A DNA stretch of 64,000 bases from Paenibacillus sp. FSL K6-1330 (GCF_037976825.1 NZ_CP150269.1:4663501-4727500); one strand, 5' to 3'; positions 33,898-43,753 are shown, counted from the stretch's first letter. Numbers and translations are program-made. Notes: generated from the letters alone by a model not told the origin.

Positions 33898-34746
33898 ATG
33901 ATCTATCATATTGATTATGTCTCAGAGGGATTACATGTCAAGGGGTATCTGGGTCTGCCGCCGCAATTGCCCCGTTCAAGCACCCATGAGATGTCCGAAG
34001 CGGTCGATGCCATACCCGGCGTAACGGTAGTCGGCACGCTTGCATGCTCATTGAATAAGGACACTGTCCCGGAAGGATCCTTCAGGTCAACTGAACCTAA
34101 GCTGCCACTGGTCCTGTATTGCCGCGGCGGCATTGGACGGGTTGGGGCGGTAAGGTTAAAATGGGTCGAAGAATTCGCAGCGCAAGGATATGCGGTGTTT
34201 GCTCCAGCCTATCGTGGGAATGAAAGCAGCGAGGGCAGGGATGAATTCGGCGGTGCCGATACGATGGACGTGATCTCCGCAATCGAATGGCTATCGCGCA
34301 TTTCATGGATAGATAACAAACGTATTCATCTGTTAGGCTTTTCCCGCGGGGCGATCAATGCTGCCGTGGCAGCCGCCCTGTCGTCGCATGTATCCAAAAT
34401 GATTCTCTGGAGCGGCGTCTCCGACCTGGCCCAAACCTACGAGGAACGAATCGATCTGCGCAGAATGATGAAACGCATCATTGGCGGTACGCCAACCAAG
34501 TTTCCGGAACGATACCTTCTCCGGTCTCCGATCCATTATGCGGACCGAATCCGATGTCCGGTCCTGATTGTCCATGGGACGCGGGACGAGCAGGTCCTGG
34601 TGGAACATAGTTACCGGATGCTGGACAAGCTTCAAGAGCAGGGACATCAGCCGGAAGCCCATCTGTACGAAGGTCTTGGGCATCATTTCCCGCCGCCGCA
34701 GCATGCAGCGGCGATCAACCGGATGTTCGACTGGTTGAAGAAATAA
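33898..34746 (+). CDS. Alpha/beta hydrolase (S9/dienelactone-hydrolase-like)
   Basis: 282 residues, no signal peptide. The nucleophile elbow GFSRG (Ser149), the acid in HGTRDEQ (Asp230) and a His in EGLGHHF (about 262-263) make the triad. The YCRGGIGRVGAV oxyanion region precedes them. Most like the S9 prolyl-oligopeptidase-type C-terminal hydrolases and carboxylesterases; substrate unknown. Monocistronic. Confidence 0.9.
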   Translation: MIYHIDYVSEGLHVKGYLGLPPQLPRSSTHEMSEAVDAIPGVTVVGTLACSLNKDTVPEGSFRSTEPKLPLVLYCRGGIGRVGAVRLKWVEEFAAQGYAVFAPAYRGNESSEGRDEFGGADTMDVISAIEWLSRISWIDNKRIHLLGFSRGAINAAVAAALSSHVSKMILWSGVSDLAQTYEERIDLRRMMKRIIGGTPTKFPERYLLRSPIHYADRIRCPVLIVHGTRDEQVLVEHSYRMLDKLQEQGHQPEAHLYEGLGHHFPPPQHAAAINRMFDWLKK

Positions 34747-34777
34747 GTAGAAGTTGAGGAGCGCTCCTCACTTCTAC
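34747..34777 (+). terminator. Hairpin terminator after the hydrolase
   Basis: GTAGAAG and TGAGGAGC pair with GCTCCTCA and CTTCTAC, with one bulge. Only a weak T-rich tract follows. Confidence 0.55.
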
Positions 34778-34818
34778 TTATCTCTCTCCAAGCGCGTGTT
34801 GATTGGCATTGCTTCCAA

Positions 34819-35334
34819 CTAGTCGTGCCCAGCAACCGTCTCAATCCAGTATTTACACGTTCCGTTCGCAATGGAACTTAATTCACCGTGATTCCATTCA
34901 ATGATGCAACGGGAAGCCAGGTTGGATTCATCACAGGTCAGAAGGACCCGGCTTATGTTTTTGTCATAGGCTTCCTTGACCAACTCCGCCAGCAGCCGCT
35001 TGCCATATCCTTTTCCACGCTCCGACGGCCTGATGACATACCCGATATGTCCCCCTAGCTCTAGCAGATTCTCATTCAGTCGGTGTCTCAGCTTACCGTA
35101 TCCTACAGGCTTGTCGTTATCGTATAACCAATATATCGTCTGGGGAACATACTCATCCGGAAGATCGATGCCTCTCGCCATTTCGTAATTGCGCTGCACC
35201 TTAGAGGCGAACTCTTCCATGCCTCCGCTATTTAGACCATTAACGAAGCCATTCCCGCCCTGGCCGATTTCCTGGACCATAAGCAGCAGGCTTTCATCCT
35301 CCTTCACCTGCAGCTCCCTTATCACTAATGCCAT
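34819..35334 (-). CDS. GNAT-family acetyltransferase
   Basis: 171 residues with one GNAT domain: GYGKLRHRLN, GGHIGYVIRPSERGKGYGKRLLAELV (acetyl-CoA loop) and VLLTCDESNLASRCIIEWN. It begins 2 bp after the RidA gene in the same direction. Acceptor unknown. Confidence 0.9.
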   Translation of the reverse strand: MALVIRELQVKEDESLLLMVQEIGQGGNGFVNGLNSGGMEEFASKVQRNYEMARGIDLPDEYVPQTIYWLYDNDKPVGYGKLRHRLNENLLELGGHIGYVIRPSERGKGYGKRLLAELVKEAYDKNISRVLLTCDESNLASRCIIEWNHGELSSIANGTCKYWIETVAGHD

Positions 35335-35336
35335 GC

Positions 35337-35792
35337 CTATTCCTCCACTTGAAAGATTGAATCTACAATGACAGGCAGCTGATCCCGTAAGGATACGGCT
35401 CCGAATACGGATCTGGCGTGAATCCCTTGATCCCCGAATACATCAAGCATCAAGTCCGAGAATCCATTCAATACCTTATGATGCTCCTCATAGTCGGTTG
35501 TCGCGTTAACGAAGCCTTGAACCTTGACCACGCGCTTTACTTTATCAAGTGATCCCAGGCCTTCTCTCAATACGGCCAGGACTTCAATTCCGGTCAGGCG
35601 AGCATATTCATAGCCCTGTTCTGTTGTGTAATGTTCGCCCAATTTGCCCCTTGGCTGTCCTGAGGGTCCTTTCCCTGAAACATACATCAATCCGTTAACA
35701 ACGACATAGTTGGCATACTTCGCTGCTGGCGAGCCTGCTTTAGGTAGGCTGATGCCCAGCTGCTTCAGACGTTCCTCCGCACGATCGGTCAT
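35337..35792 (-). CDS. RidA/YjgF-family protein
   Basis: About 151 residues from the ATG at 35792 behind AGGAGGG. VNGLMYVSGKGP, GYEYARLTGIEVLAVL, VKVQGFVN and ARSVFGAVSLRDQLPVIVDS are family signatures; an arginine in HARS lies where RidA binds the carboxylate. It is a variant of about 150 residues rather than the usual 125. RidA removes reactive imines/enamines; whether this variant does so is not certain. Cotranscribed with the GNAT gene. Confidence 0.88.
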   Translation of the reverse strand: MTDRAEERLKQLGISLPKAGSPAAKYANYVVVNGLMYVSGKGPSGQPRGKLGEHYTTEQGYEYARLTGIEVLAVLREGLGSLDKVKRVVKVQGFVNATTDYEEHHKVLNGFSDLMLDVFGDQGIHARSVFGAVSLRDQLPVIVDSIFQVEE

Positions 35793-35863
35793 ATGATCCC
35801 TCCTACAGGAAAAATATTCTATGTAAATTCCAACTATTGTATCACGGAATGACCTTTTTACAA

Positions 35864-35901
35864 GTAAAAAAAGACCAACCTCACTCATCGAGGCTGGTCT
35901 T
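35864..35901 (-). terminator. Terminator of the SLH-GH18 gene
   Basis: AAGACCA and CCTC pair with GAGG and TGGTCTT; a run of T follows on the minus strand. Confidence 0.8.
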
Positions 35902-35922
35902 GAATTCAACATATCTGATGTT

Positions 35923-37527
35923 TTAGATCCGGAACGAATAATAAGCATAACGTTCCGCATTATGAATGGCCTGCCATACGTCCGTCGTCTCGGCGCCCGG
36001 ATACCAGTAGGCATAACCGGCAATATGGTATTTGGCCGCCATGAGATGTTTCATGGATAAAGAACGGGACTCCTCGGTCCATATGCGATGCGGAATGCCA
36101 CTGCTGCTATAAGTTGCTTCATACTGCGCCACGCTGGCATTCCATGTTAATGAAGCCTTGTTCAGGCGAATACGATGTCCTTGCTCGGCCAAACTAATGT
36201 CCTCCGAGGATACCGACGAAGCGGTCTTCCAATCCCTCGTGTACAGCGGATACGCGATGATGCTCTTCTTAGCCGGAACTTGAGTCAGCAGCTTGCGCAG
36301 CGCGGATTCACTCCAAGGGACCGAGGAAACCGAGCCTGCTATTGGCGAACCACCCCAGTGCTGGTCATAACTCATGAGCACCATATAGTCCACCTGAGTG
36401 CCAAGCGCTGCGTAATCGAATGCAGCCGTCCAATCCGTATTCAGATCAGGTGAAACATCGATGGATAATTTAGCTCCTAGCTGCCTCATCTCTATGGATA
36501 ATTGCGTAATAAAGGCCGTCAGATTCTGACGATCCTGTGGCATGACGTTCTCAAAATCAATATTGATCCCATCCAATCGATACCGGGAGACATTCGCTGT
36601 AATACTGTCAACGACAGACTTCCGGGACTGTGCGCTGCTTAAAACTTGATGAGTTCCTTCCGCATTCCCGCGGTTCCCCACCATTGCCCACACCTGCCGG
36701 CTGTTGTTATGAACCCAATTCAACAGCTCCTTGTCGGTATGGTCCGTCAGCTTGCCGTTAGCTTCCATGTAGTACCAGCGCGGTACCAGAACATTCAATC
36801 CGGCCCGTTTGGCATAGGAGATGTATTGATTCGTTGTACCGTTATATAACCAGCCCATATGAATATTTGCAGGCGTCTGGAGGTTCATCTGGGACAGCAC
36901 ATTTCCCGACTGCAGGACCCGATCTAGCAGCATAGCCGTTTCCTCACGGGTGATCGCGTCCTGCGGCCTGAACTGTCCCTTACTCCCCTGCAGCCAGCCT
37001 GTATCGGTCGCTTTGCCAACCGCATGCCAAGCCCATTCCGCGATGGAAGCAGAATCCGTGTATTGGCCAGCTGTATTTCCGTTCATATATCCATTTTCTT
37101 TCATGGCACGAATCACCATCACAGCAGCCTCTTGCCTTGTTATGGAAGCATTCGGGTAGAACCGGTAACCGTTCCCCTCAACAATGGACAAATTAAGTCC
37201 CGCGTGAACCCAGCCATAATACCATGCTGATTGGGAAACATCCCGAAACGCGGACAAATCATTCTGAACGGGCTCCATCTTGAGCATTCTGGCAACCATG
37301 GCAATGAATTCGGCCCGGGTAACCGGATTTCGCGGCAAAAAAGCTCCTGTGCCATCCCCGCTTACGATACCTTTCTTGGCCAGACGCTGGATCGCGTCTT
37401 TTGCAAAGCTTGCCGAGATATCGTGAAAATCGGTCGGGCTAGGAGCTTGAGCCGCTGATGCCTGAAGAAGGCCAAAAAGCGATGTAAAGGACAACAGCAA
37501 ACAAAGTGACAGGAAATATTTCTTCAA
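35923..37527 (-). CDS. SLH-domain GH18-type glycosidase (spore/wall hydrolase-like)
   Basis: 534 residues from a TTG start with GAGG about 8 bases ahead. Signal peptide about 1-26. Three SLH repeats (about 30-80, 90-140, 155-205) anchor it to the wall polymer. The GH18 barrel begins near 222; LDGINIDFENV holds the DxxDxDxE motif with Glu326 as acid, followed by MVLMSYDQHWGGS and GYAYWYPGAETTDVW. The barrel most resembles spore cortex hydrolases of the YaaH/YdhD group. It cleaves peptidoglycan or chitin-like polymers at the surface. Monocistronic. Confidence 0.93.
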   Translation of the reverse strand: MKKYFLSLCLLLSFTSLFGLLQASAAQAPSPTDFHDISASFAKDAIQRLAKKGIVSGDGTGAFLPRNPVTRAEFIAMVARMLKMEPVQNDLSAFRDVSQSAWYYGWVHAGLNLSIVEGNGYRFYPNASITRQEAAVMVIRAMKENGYMNGNTAGQYTDSASIAEWAWHAVGKATDTGWLQGSKGQFRPQDAITREETAMLLDRVLQSGNVLSQMNLQTPANIHMGWLYNGTTNQYISYAKRAGLNVLVPRWYYMEANGKLTDHTDKELLNWVHNNSRQVWAMVGNRGNAEGTHQVLSSAQSRKSVVDSITANVSRYRLDGINIDFENVMPQDRQNLTAFITQLSIEMRQLGAKLSIDVSPDLNTDWTAAFDYAALGTQVDYMVLMSYDQHWGGSPIAGSVSSVPWSESALRKLLTQVPAKKSIIAYPLYTRDWKTASSVSSEDISLAEQGHRIRLNKASLTWNASVAQYEATYSSSGIPHRIWTEESRSLSMKHLMAAKYHIAGYAYWYPGAETTDVWQAIHNAERYAYYSFRI

Positions 37528-37633
37528 AGGGACGCCTCGATTCTATTCTATCAATCTGATACCATCAGCATATCAGATGATCATAGAATCAGGCATTATT
37601 CATTTCTTGGTAATATTCGCTTCCGGTATCGTA

Positions 37634-39586
37634 TTAACAGGATAAAATGACCGCACCGATCCCTTCTACGACAAGGGAATCCCGGGTTAGACGCCTAATA
37701 TGCTCTTCGCCTAGCAGAATCTTCCATTTGCCCAGCTCAGGTAAAGCCAGAGAGGACTCTTTCCGTGCTGCATAATAGAGCACATAAATATGTTTCTCTG
37801 GATCACCGCCCGCATGATCACGAAGCGTGAAAGCAACAGTATGCTCGGGACATGGTTCAAACTGAAGATGCTTACGGATCGAAGCGACATCCTTCAATCT
37901 GAATGCCGGATGTTTCTTGCGGAGCTGAACGAGCCGTTGAATGTATTTCACTCCATCCTGGTGCTCCGATGCCATACCCCAATCCAGCCGATTTACTTCA
38001 TCACTAGCATTATAGCTGTTCTCCACTCCATTCTTGGAGCGATAATACTCTTGACCAGCATGCAGAAAAGGGATGCCTTGACTGGTCAGAATCATCGCCG
38101 ATGACAGCCGGTGCATATCGCGACGTATGGCATCATTTTCCCCTTCCGTGGACAGCATTATTTTGTCCCATAAGGTATGGTTATCATGACACTCTACATA
38201 ATTTACGCACTGATCCGGCTCGGAAGCGAATGACTTGATATCTTTGGAATACGGAATACCACCGACGATGCCTTGCTTCACCTTGTCTTCATATCCATCT
38301 CCGCCGCTCACAAAGCCTCTATAATCAAACTGGAAGATGTCCCCTTTGACCGCATCGCGGAATCCGTCGTTAAAATGAGCGATGCGCGGCATCACGGGTG
38401 CCTGCTGCTGATTCGCTCGCTTCTTCTCATCCAGCTCGGTATTCATAACCCAACCTTCACCGATCGTGATGATACTCAGATCAATTTCGTCCAGGCGCGC
38501 CCGGATTTCATTCATCGTCTCCACATCCAGCAAACCCATGAGATCAAAGCGAAAACCGTCGATCCGGTACTCCTTCACCCAATGCAGGACGGATTCCACA
38601 ATGAATTTCCGCATCATCGGACGCTCGGATGCCGTGTCGTTTCCACACCCGGATCCGTTGGAGAATTTGCCGTCCTTCGTATAACGCAGATAATATCCGG
38701 GGACCAGCTTCGTGAAATTGATCAGATACCCGTCATATACATGGTTATACACCACATCCATGATGACCCGAAGGCCATGATCGTGGAATGTCTGAATCAA
38801 CTGCTTCAATTCACGAATCCGAACCTCAGGCACATACGGATCCGTAGCATACGAGCCTTCGGGAGCATTGTAGTTCTTCGGGTCGTATCCCCAATTGTAC
38901 TGCGGCTCATGAAGCCTGGTTTCGTCCACGCTTTCCGTTGCAAAATCATAGATCGGGAGCAGCTCCACATGCGTGGCTCCAAGCTCGACAATATGATCAA
39001 GCCCTGTGCGAATCCCTCCCGGACCTCGGGTACCTGTCTCCGCCAGGCCTGCAAACTTGCCTTTATGCTTCACTCCGCTGCCTTGATGAATGGTGTAATC
39101 ACGAACATGCAGTTCATAGATTACGGCATCCAGAGGACTATGAAATGGCGGTTTGTCTTCTGTCCAGTGTTCTGGATCAGTCGAGGCCATGTCCAAGATA
39201 TAAGCACGATCCCCATTGACGCCTACGGCAGCAGCGTAGGGGTCGACAGCTTCGTTCCATTGATCCCCGATAAGGACCTGGTAGGTGTAGAACATCCCTT
39301 GAAGATTTTCTCCTACTTTCAGCAGCCAAGTTCCCTTCACATCACGCGTCATCGCGATTCGCCGGGCTTCTACTGCATGCCAATCCGGATAGAGCATAAC
39401 GTATGCCTCACTAGCCGTCGGTGCCCACAGGCGAAAGATGGACTCTTGAGCTTGGTAAGTTAGCCCCAGGTCCGTTCCATCATAATAAAAAAGCTTGTCA
39501 AATTCCTTATCAAAGACGGAGACTCCCCCGGTGACCGCGGGATCTCCGTAGTGAATAACAGCATTGCTTTCTTTTTGTACCGACAA
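37634..39586 (-). CDS. pulA: Type I pullulanase (GH13)
   Basis: About 650 residues. An N-terminal CBM48 domain (IFRLWAPTASEAYVMLYP) precedes the barrel. The type-I hallmark YNWGYDP is present, with DVVYNH, GFRFDLMG (nucleophile Asp), TIGEGW (acid Glu) and ECHDNHTLWDK. There is no signal peptide, so it debranches alpha-1,6 links of maltodextrin or glycogen in the cytosol. I favour the TTG at 39586, 8 bases after GAGGAG; a GTG at 39595 is in frame but touches the box. The ribosome site overlaps the stop of the upstream DUF4129 gene. Confidence 0.94.
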   Translation of the reverse strand: MSVQKESNAVIHYGDPAVTGGVSVFDKEFDKLFYYDGTDLGLTYQAQESIFRLWAPTASEAYVMLYPDWHAVEARRIAMTRDVKGTWLLKVGENLQGMFYTYQVLIGDQWNEAVDPYAAAVGVNGDRAYILDMASTDPEHWTEDKPPFHSPLDAVIYELHVRDYTIHQGSGVKHKGKFAGLAETGTRGPGGIRTGLDHIVELGATHVELLPIYDFATESVDETRLHEPQYNWGYDPKNYNAPEGSYATDPYVPEVRIRELKQLIQTFHDHGLRVIMDVVYNHVYDGYLINFTKLVPGYYLRYTKDGKFSNGSGCGNDTASERPMMRKFIVESVLHWVKEYRIDGFRFDLMGLLDVETMNEIRARLDEIDLSIITIGEGWVMNTELDEKKRANQQQAPVMPRIAHFNDGFRDAVKGDIFQFDYRGFVSGGDGYEDKVKQGIVGGIPYSKDIKSFASEPDQCVNYVECHDNHTLWDKIMLSTEGENDAIRRDMHRLSSAMILTSQGIPFLHAGQEYYRSKNGVENSYNASDEVNRLDWGMASEHQDGVKYIQRLVQLRKKHPAFRLKDVASIRKHLQFEPCPEHTVAFTLRDHAGGDPEKHIYVLYYAARKESSLALPELGKWKILLGEEHIRRLTRDSLVVEGIGAVILSC

Positions 39587-39598
39587 GATGTTCACTCC

Positions 39599-40903
39599 TC
39601 ATGTATGCTTCCTATCCAATTGCAGCCGTTCAACTTCTTCTTCCGTAATGGTACGGGTACCATATCGGGCTTCCTCGTAAAGCTCGATCAAGGATTGTGG
39701 AATACGATCCTTCCTTCCGTCCCATTCCTTAAGATCGCTTTCGGTTTCCCGCGGTGTTAGCGATGCTTTCCAATGATAGCCTTCCCTGATACTTCGGGAA
39801 AGTATCATCCGATACATTTGGCGAATTTTCTCATTCAGGTGCTCTGATCCTTCTCCTGCTCGAAACTTTCCGCCGATACGCATACCGGACAACAGCCGTT
39901 TTAGTCGTTTGGATGCCGGGTCATGTTCAATATTCTCCACTTCATCCTCATAACCTAGTGAGGGCTGAATGTTCTGTCTGTTCATCATCCTGTTCATCCA
40001 TGCAGAGAATCTTCGGTACAGCTTAGGCAGTACTTTGCCAAACCTGAACAGAACATACAAAATCCCGATCCCGATAGCGGTGAACACGCCATAGATCAGC
40101 ACTTGCTCCAATACCTTCATCCATGGGCTCGGCGGCTTGGTTTCCTCATCGAGGAATGGGATTTCAGGCGGTGGCTCCGACATCGAAGGCGGCTCCGGGG
40201 CCTGCTGCGCTCCGGAGCCGAACCATCCGGAGATCCATGCAGCGATCCCTCGCGCCATATCAGAGACCCATTGCTGCAGCTGCGGAAGAAAAGCGACCAC
40301 CGCGACCAGAAGCAGCAATACGATGATAAACCAGCGATTGTAGCGCAGAACTCGCCGTTCCAATACGGGTTGATCATTGCCTGGCAGTGTTTCATCCAAC
40401 ACCAACTGCCGATTGACAATCAACAGGGTTAATCCTAACGCCGCTGCCCCCATCCAGGTCAGAGATGAAATGCCACCCTGAAATGAATCCATGAAACTTA
40501 ACATAAAACTGCTGACCCCGTACAAAATCAAACCTATTAAGAAATATGTCCCCGGAAACATCAAATTCCAGCTTACCTGCTCCATTCGGCTTCCGCGATA
40601 ACTGGCAATAAATATCAGAGGGATGAAATAAGCAAGGGTCAAATCAACGCCTATAAATGCGATGGATACCGTAATGGAAATCAGGCTAGCCCATAAGGTT
40701 GCCTTAAACTGACGATCCAGCTTGAACCATCGCGCACCTGTATAGCCAAGTAAGTACCCGCCAAATACTAGGGCAGGCCATACCCAGCGGTACGATTCAG
40801 GCAGCAGATAGAAAGCCGGAATAAAGAGTACCGGAAAATAGAGTACGCATTCCACGAATCCCTGCAAAAAAGCCTTTATAAATCCAGTACCTCGTGAAGT
40901 CAC
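39599..40903 (-). CDS. Membrane protein with C-terminal DUF4129
   Basis: 434 residues. About six membrane helices (to about 170), another near 195-215, a Pro/Glu-rich loop with EPPSMSEPPPEIPF, one more helix near 275-295, then a soluble DUF4129 tail (IRQMYRMILSRSIREGYHWK, LIELYEEARYGTRTITEEE). In related operons this protein usually also carries a transglutaminase core between the helices and DUF4129; I do not see one here. The start overlaps the DUF58 stop by 4 bp. Confidence 0.8.
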   Translation of the reverse strand: MTSRGTGFIKAFLQGFVECVLYFPVLFIPAFYLLPESYRWVWPALVFGGYLLGYTGARWFKLDRQFKATLWASLISITVSIAFIGVDLTLAYFIPLIFIASYRGSRMEQVSWNLMFPGTYFLIGLILYGVSSFMLSFMDSFQGGISSLTWMGAAALGLTLLIVNRQLVLDETLPGNDQPVLERRVLRYNRWFIIVLLLLVAVVAFLPQLQQWVSDMARGIAAWISGWFGSGAQQAPEPPSMSEPPPEIPFLDEETKPPSPWMKVLEQVLIYGVFTAIGIGILYVLFRFGKVLPKLYRRFSAWMNRMMNRQNIQPSLGYEDEVENIEHDPASKRLKRLLSGMRIGGKFRAGEGSEHLNEKIRQMYRMILSRSIREGYHWKASLTPRETESDLKEWDGRKDRIPQSLIELYEEARYGTRTITEEEVERLQLDRKHT

Positions 40904-42006
40904 GCAGACACCTCCTTTGCAGGAGACGGCACATCACCGAGGGGAAATACCTGAATCGTGTGCCCCTGGTCCCGAAATCGCTGAAACATCTCTTCAAGCC
41001 TGGGGCTGACATAAGTGCTCAAAATGAGGATATCCCTTACCTCTTCATGTCGGGATAGTTCATGGGCCAGATAATCATGAAAAGAAGCCTTGCGCGTCAG
41101 CTCCAGTCTCGCCAGCATTTCGAAGATCAGCTGCTGCTGCGTCATGCCGCCTGCAACGGGGACGAATGCTTCATCGGTTGAATCCTCGCCAAGCGTTCCG
41201 TTCGTCCCCATTCCGATCTCCATTCCCTGTGACAATAGATGAGCTGTAATGCCAGCCGCCAGGCGGATGCCATACTCGATCGGCTCCGGCCGCGTCGCTT
41301 TGCTCCACATCTGCTCATGATCCTCTATATTCAGATAAATCAAGAGTCGGCTGTCAGCTGTGGTATCCCGCCTGTGGACCTGTAGGGTGCCCGTCCGAGC
41401 GGTCGCTTTCCATTGAATATCCTTCAGCGGATCGCCGTCGCGATATTCACGCACGCCCGATATCAGGAAAGGATCCTCCAAGATCCATCTTCGGACCAGC
41501 ATTTCGCCCATCCAAGTCTGGACCGGGAGGGCCATGTCCGACACATCCATCGGCATCGGATACACGATAATGCCACCGGACAACGTCTTACTCTCCACAA
41601 TCGACTCCATTCCGACCAGATCCCCCGTCGTCATTGATACGGTGCCCAGCTTATACAGGCCTCTACGCTTAGCGGTAATCCGATGTCTGCGAAGGATCTT
41701 GGTCCAAGGCAGAAGACTGAAGAAGCTCTTATGGTTCTGATTGAATTGCCCCTCACTGATATCCAGGTTCAATTGGTTATCAAATGCCAGGCCCGAACGA
41801 AATTGGGATTCTACCCTTAACCAGGGTACAGGCAATGCTTTGCGGTTCTCAATGATTTCGATCAATTCCACGGAATCTCCCTCATAGCAGGTAGACACCT
41901 TGAAGGAACGGCTGTAGTTCAGCCTTTTCAATGCCATCCGTTTGAAAAGCTTGCCCTGCACGACTACGACCAAAGCGGCGATTAACAATATCCAGTAGGC
42001 TCCCAT
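40900..42006 (-). CDS. DUF58 protein
   Basis: 368 residues. One or two N-terminal hydrophobic segments, then the DUF58 core with DGDPLKDIQWKATARTGTLQV and a VWA-like C-terminal half (LILSTYVSPRLEEM). These proteins work with MoxR ATPases, perhaps as metal-ion or chaperone adaptors at the membrane. It sits between the MoxR and DUF4129 genes with 4-bp overlap downstream. Confidence 0.9.
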   Translation of the reverse strand: MGAYWILLIAALVVVVQGKLFKRMALKRLNYSRSFKVSTCYEGDSVELIEIIENRKALPVPWLRVESQFRSGLAFDNQLNLDISEGQFNQNHKSFFSLLPWTKILRRHRITAKRRGLYKLGTVSMTTGDLVGMESIVESKTLSGGIIVYPMPMDVSDMALPVQTWMGEMLVRRWILEDPFLISGVREYRDGDPLKDIQWKATARTGTLQVHRRDTTADSRLLIYLNIEDHEQMWSKATRPEPIEYGIRLAAGITAHLLSQGMEIGMGTNGTLGEDSTDEAFVPVAGGMTQQQLIFEMLARLELTRKASFHDYLAHELSRHEEVRDILILSTYVSPRLEEMFQRFRDQGHTIQVFPLGDVPSPAKEVSA

Positions 42007-42018
42007 AGCAATCCGCCC

Positions 42019-42999
42019 CTACGACGAAATGCCTTCTTCTGTCGGTACGGAAACCTGCTGCAGCAACCGTTCGATCACTTCTTCCGCCGCGGCAGCACCG
42101 CCGCGGCTGTGGAGCGTCCCGCGAAGCTTCAACCGATGCGCCCATGTCGGGACAGCCAAATCCTTCACATCATCAGGGGTAACAAACTCCCTGCCCTTCA
42201 GGATAGCTTGTACCTGCACAGCCTTCAATAAGGCTTGGCAGCCCCTTGGGCTTACCCCGGAGGCAACCACTTCATCCCGTCTCGATTGCTCCGAAAGCGC
42301 AACGATATAGGATAACATCTCATCGCTGACATGTACTTTGCTGACGATATGTCTGGCTTGTACAATCCGCTCAGATGTTGCAATTGCCATTAGTGACTCC
42401 AAGGGTTGATCATCTTTAAATCGCTTCAGAATATTCACGCTCTCCTCCGAAGTAGGGTATCCCATATTCAGTTTGAACAGAAAGCGGTCCAACTGTGCCT
42501 CCGGCAGCGGAAATGTTCCTTGCTGTTCCAACGGATTCTGCGTCGCGATGACCAGAAACGGTTCTTCCAACTGATGGGTTACCCCGTCAATGCTGATCTG
42601 GCGTTCCTCCATGCACTCCAATAGACTGGACTGCGTACGGGGTGTCGCCCGGTTAATTTCATCGGCTAGAAGGATATTCGTGAACAAAGGACCCGGACGG
42701 AATTCAAACGTCGTGGATTGTTGATTATAGAAGTAAATGCCGCTCAGATCCGTCGGCAGCAAATCCGGCGTAAACTGCACCCTCTTAAACGTGCAATCAA
42801 TCGACTTCGAGATGGATTTGGCCAGCAATGTCTTGCCTGTACCCGGCACGTCCTCCAACAGAACATGACCTGAAGTAACCATGGCAATAAACAGTCTGTC
42901 AATCAGCTTCTCTTTACCTACCATAACTTTGGAAACGTTTGCTCGAATGTCATCGGCAAGACGGCGAACGCCATGATAATCTATAGTAATTGTAACCAC
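42019..42999 (-). CDS. MoxR-family AAA+ ATPase
   Basis: About 326 residues. Walker A DVPGTGKTLLAKS, Walker B ILLADEINRATPRTQSSLL, sensor 1 VIATQNP, the arginine finger region FPLPEAQLDRFLF and a C-terminal lid with SPRGCQALLKAVQV. It is a chaperone-like ATPase acting with the DUF58 partner encoded next. The start is unclear: a GTG at 42999 touches the AAGGAG box, while an ATT two codons later (42990-42992) has an 8-base spacing. Confidence 0.93.
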   Translation of the reverse strand: MVTITIDYHGVRRLADDIRANVSKVMVGKEKLIDRLFIAMVTSGHVLLEDVPGTGKTLLAKSISKSIDCTFKRVQFTPDLLPTDLSGIYFYNQQSTTFEFRPGPLFTNILLADEINRATPRTQSSLLECMEERQISIDGVTHQLEEPFLVIATQNPLEQQGTFPLPEAQLDRFLFKLNMGYPTSEESVNILKRFKDDQPLESLMAIATSERIVQARHIVSKVHVSDEMLSYIVALSEQSRRDEVVASGVSPRGCQALLKAVQVQAILKGREFVTPDDVKDLAVPTWAHRLKLRGTLHSRGGAAAAEEVIERLLQQVSVPTEEGISS

Positions 43000-43216
43000 T
43001 CCTTATGTAGTTTAACTTTACAACAAAGTTCGTCATGACATCCCATAATTCCTGTTATTCGGGACAAAATAAGACCGATTGCATAATATACCGCCTTCTC
43101 CTTCTGTTACCATGAAGGTATATCCCGATCCCCTGTGCTTCCGATACGCCAAGAAGCTGTCCAAGGACAGCTTCCGAGAATGCACCCTTATTGCGACACG
43201 CCCGATATTTGAAGAT
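43000..43216. other. Intergenic region with a small stem-loop
   Basis: AAGCTGTCC (43154-43162) pairs with GGACAGCTT (43165-43173), a perfect stem with a very short loop just past the end of the ABM gene. It may be a weak terminator for that gene. No gene seen. Confidence 0.4.
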
Positions 43217-43603
43217 CTATTCTGTCGTCCGTTCTTCCCGGGAAGCCGGATCCGTCCTGCTTTCAGGAATCAATAGTTTAGTCAGCTCCGCCTCAGCCTG
43301 CTCGCGACTATCGATCCGGATATCGATATAATGCCTAACTTCAGGCGGTCGGGTATAAAACGGCTCCAGAGATGCATTCCATAGCTTATAGTCCGGATGC
43401 CCACGGAAGCCGATCAGGTGATCCTTAATGCCGCTCCAGCGGACGAGGAATATATATTCATCCCGGTTCTCTACACACTTGTTAAGCTCATGGCTTACAT
43501 ATCCCTTTTTCGATAACAGAACGCCGGAAGCTTCCCGAAAAGCACTTTCAAACTCGCTTGCCAGCCCTGGCTTGATATAAAGTATCGCTGATTCCAGTAT
43601 CAT
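43217..43603 (-). CDS. Antibiotic biosynthesis monooxygenase-domain protein (ABM)
   Basis: 128 residues. The ferredoxin-like ABM fold is visible: ILESAILYIKPGLASEFESA, SHELNKCVENRDEYIFLVRW and the helical SLEPFYTRPPEVRHY. The C-terminal 25 residues are charged and extra. Such proteins are haem-degrading or quinol-oxidising enzymes in some cases; role unknown here. GAGGGGG lies before the ATG. Confidence 0.85.
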   Translation of the reverse strand: MILESAILYIKPGLASEFESAFREASGVLLSKKGYVSHELNKCVENRDEYIFLVRWSGIKDHLIGFRGHPDYKLWNASLEPFYTRPPEVRHYIDIRIDSREQAEAELTKLLIPESRTDPASREERTTE

Positions 43604-43753
43604 ATCGCATCCCCCTCTTCGATATCCATCCGATCAACGGTAAGAAGTAACGCTTGTTATTTGGCAGCGCCATACTAGGAAAACAAGTAGGTGCAGTCAA
43701 GTATATGCTGATATAATGAGAAGCATGAATATACTTATAAGGATGAGACAAAC

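Noticed and set aside
38273..39463. 396-codon ORF antisense to pullulanase
   Set aside because: Fully inside pulA on the opposite strand with no recognisable domain. GC-rich antisense frames are common.
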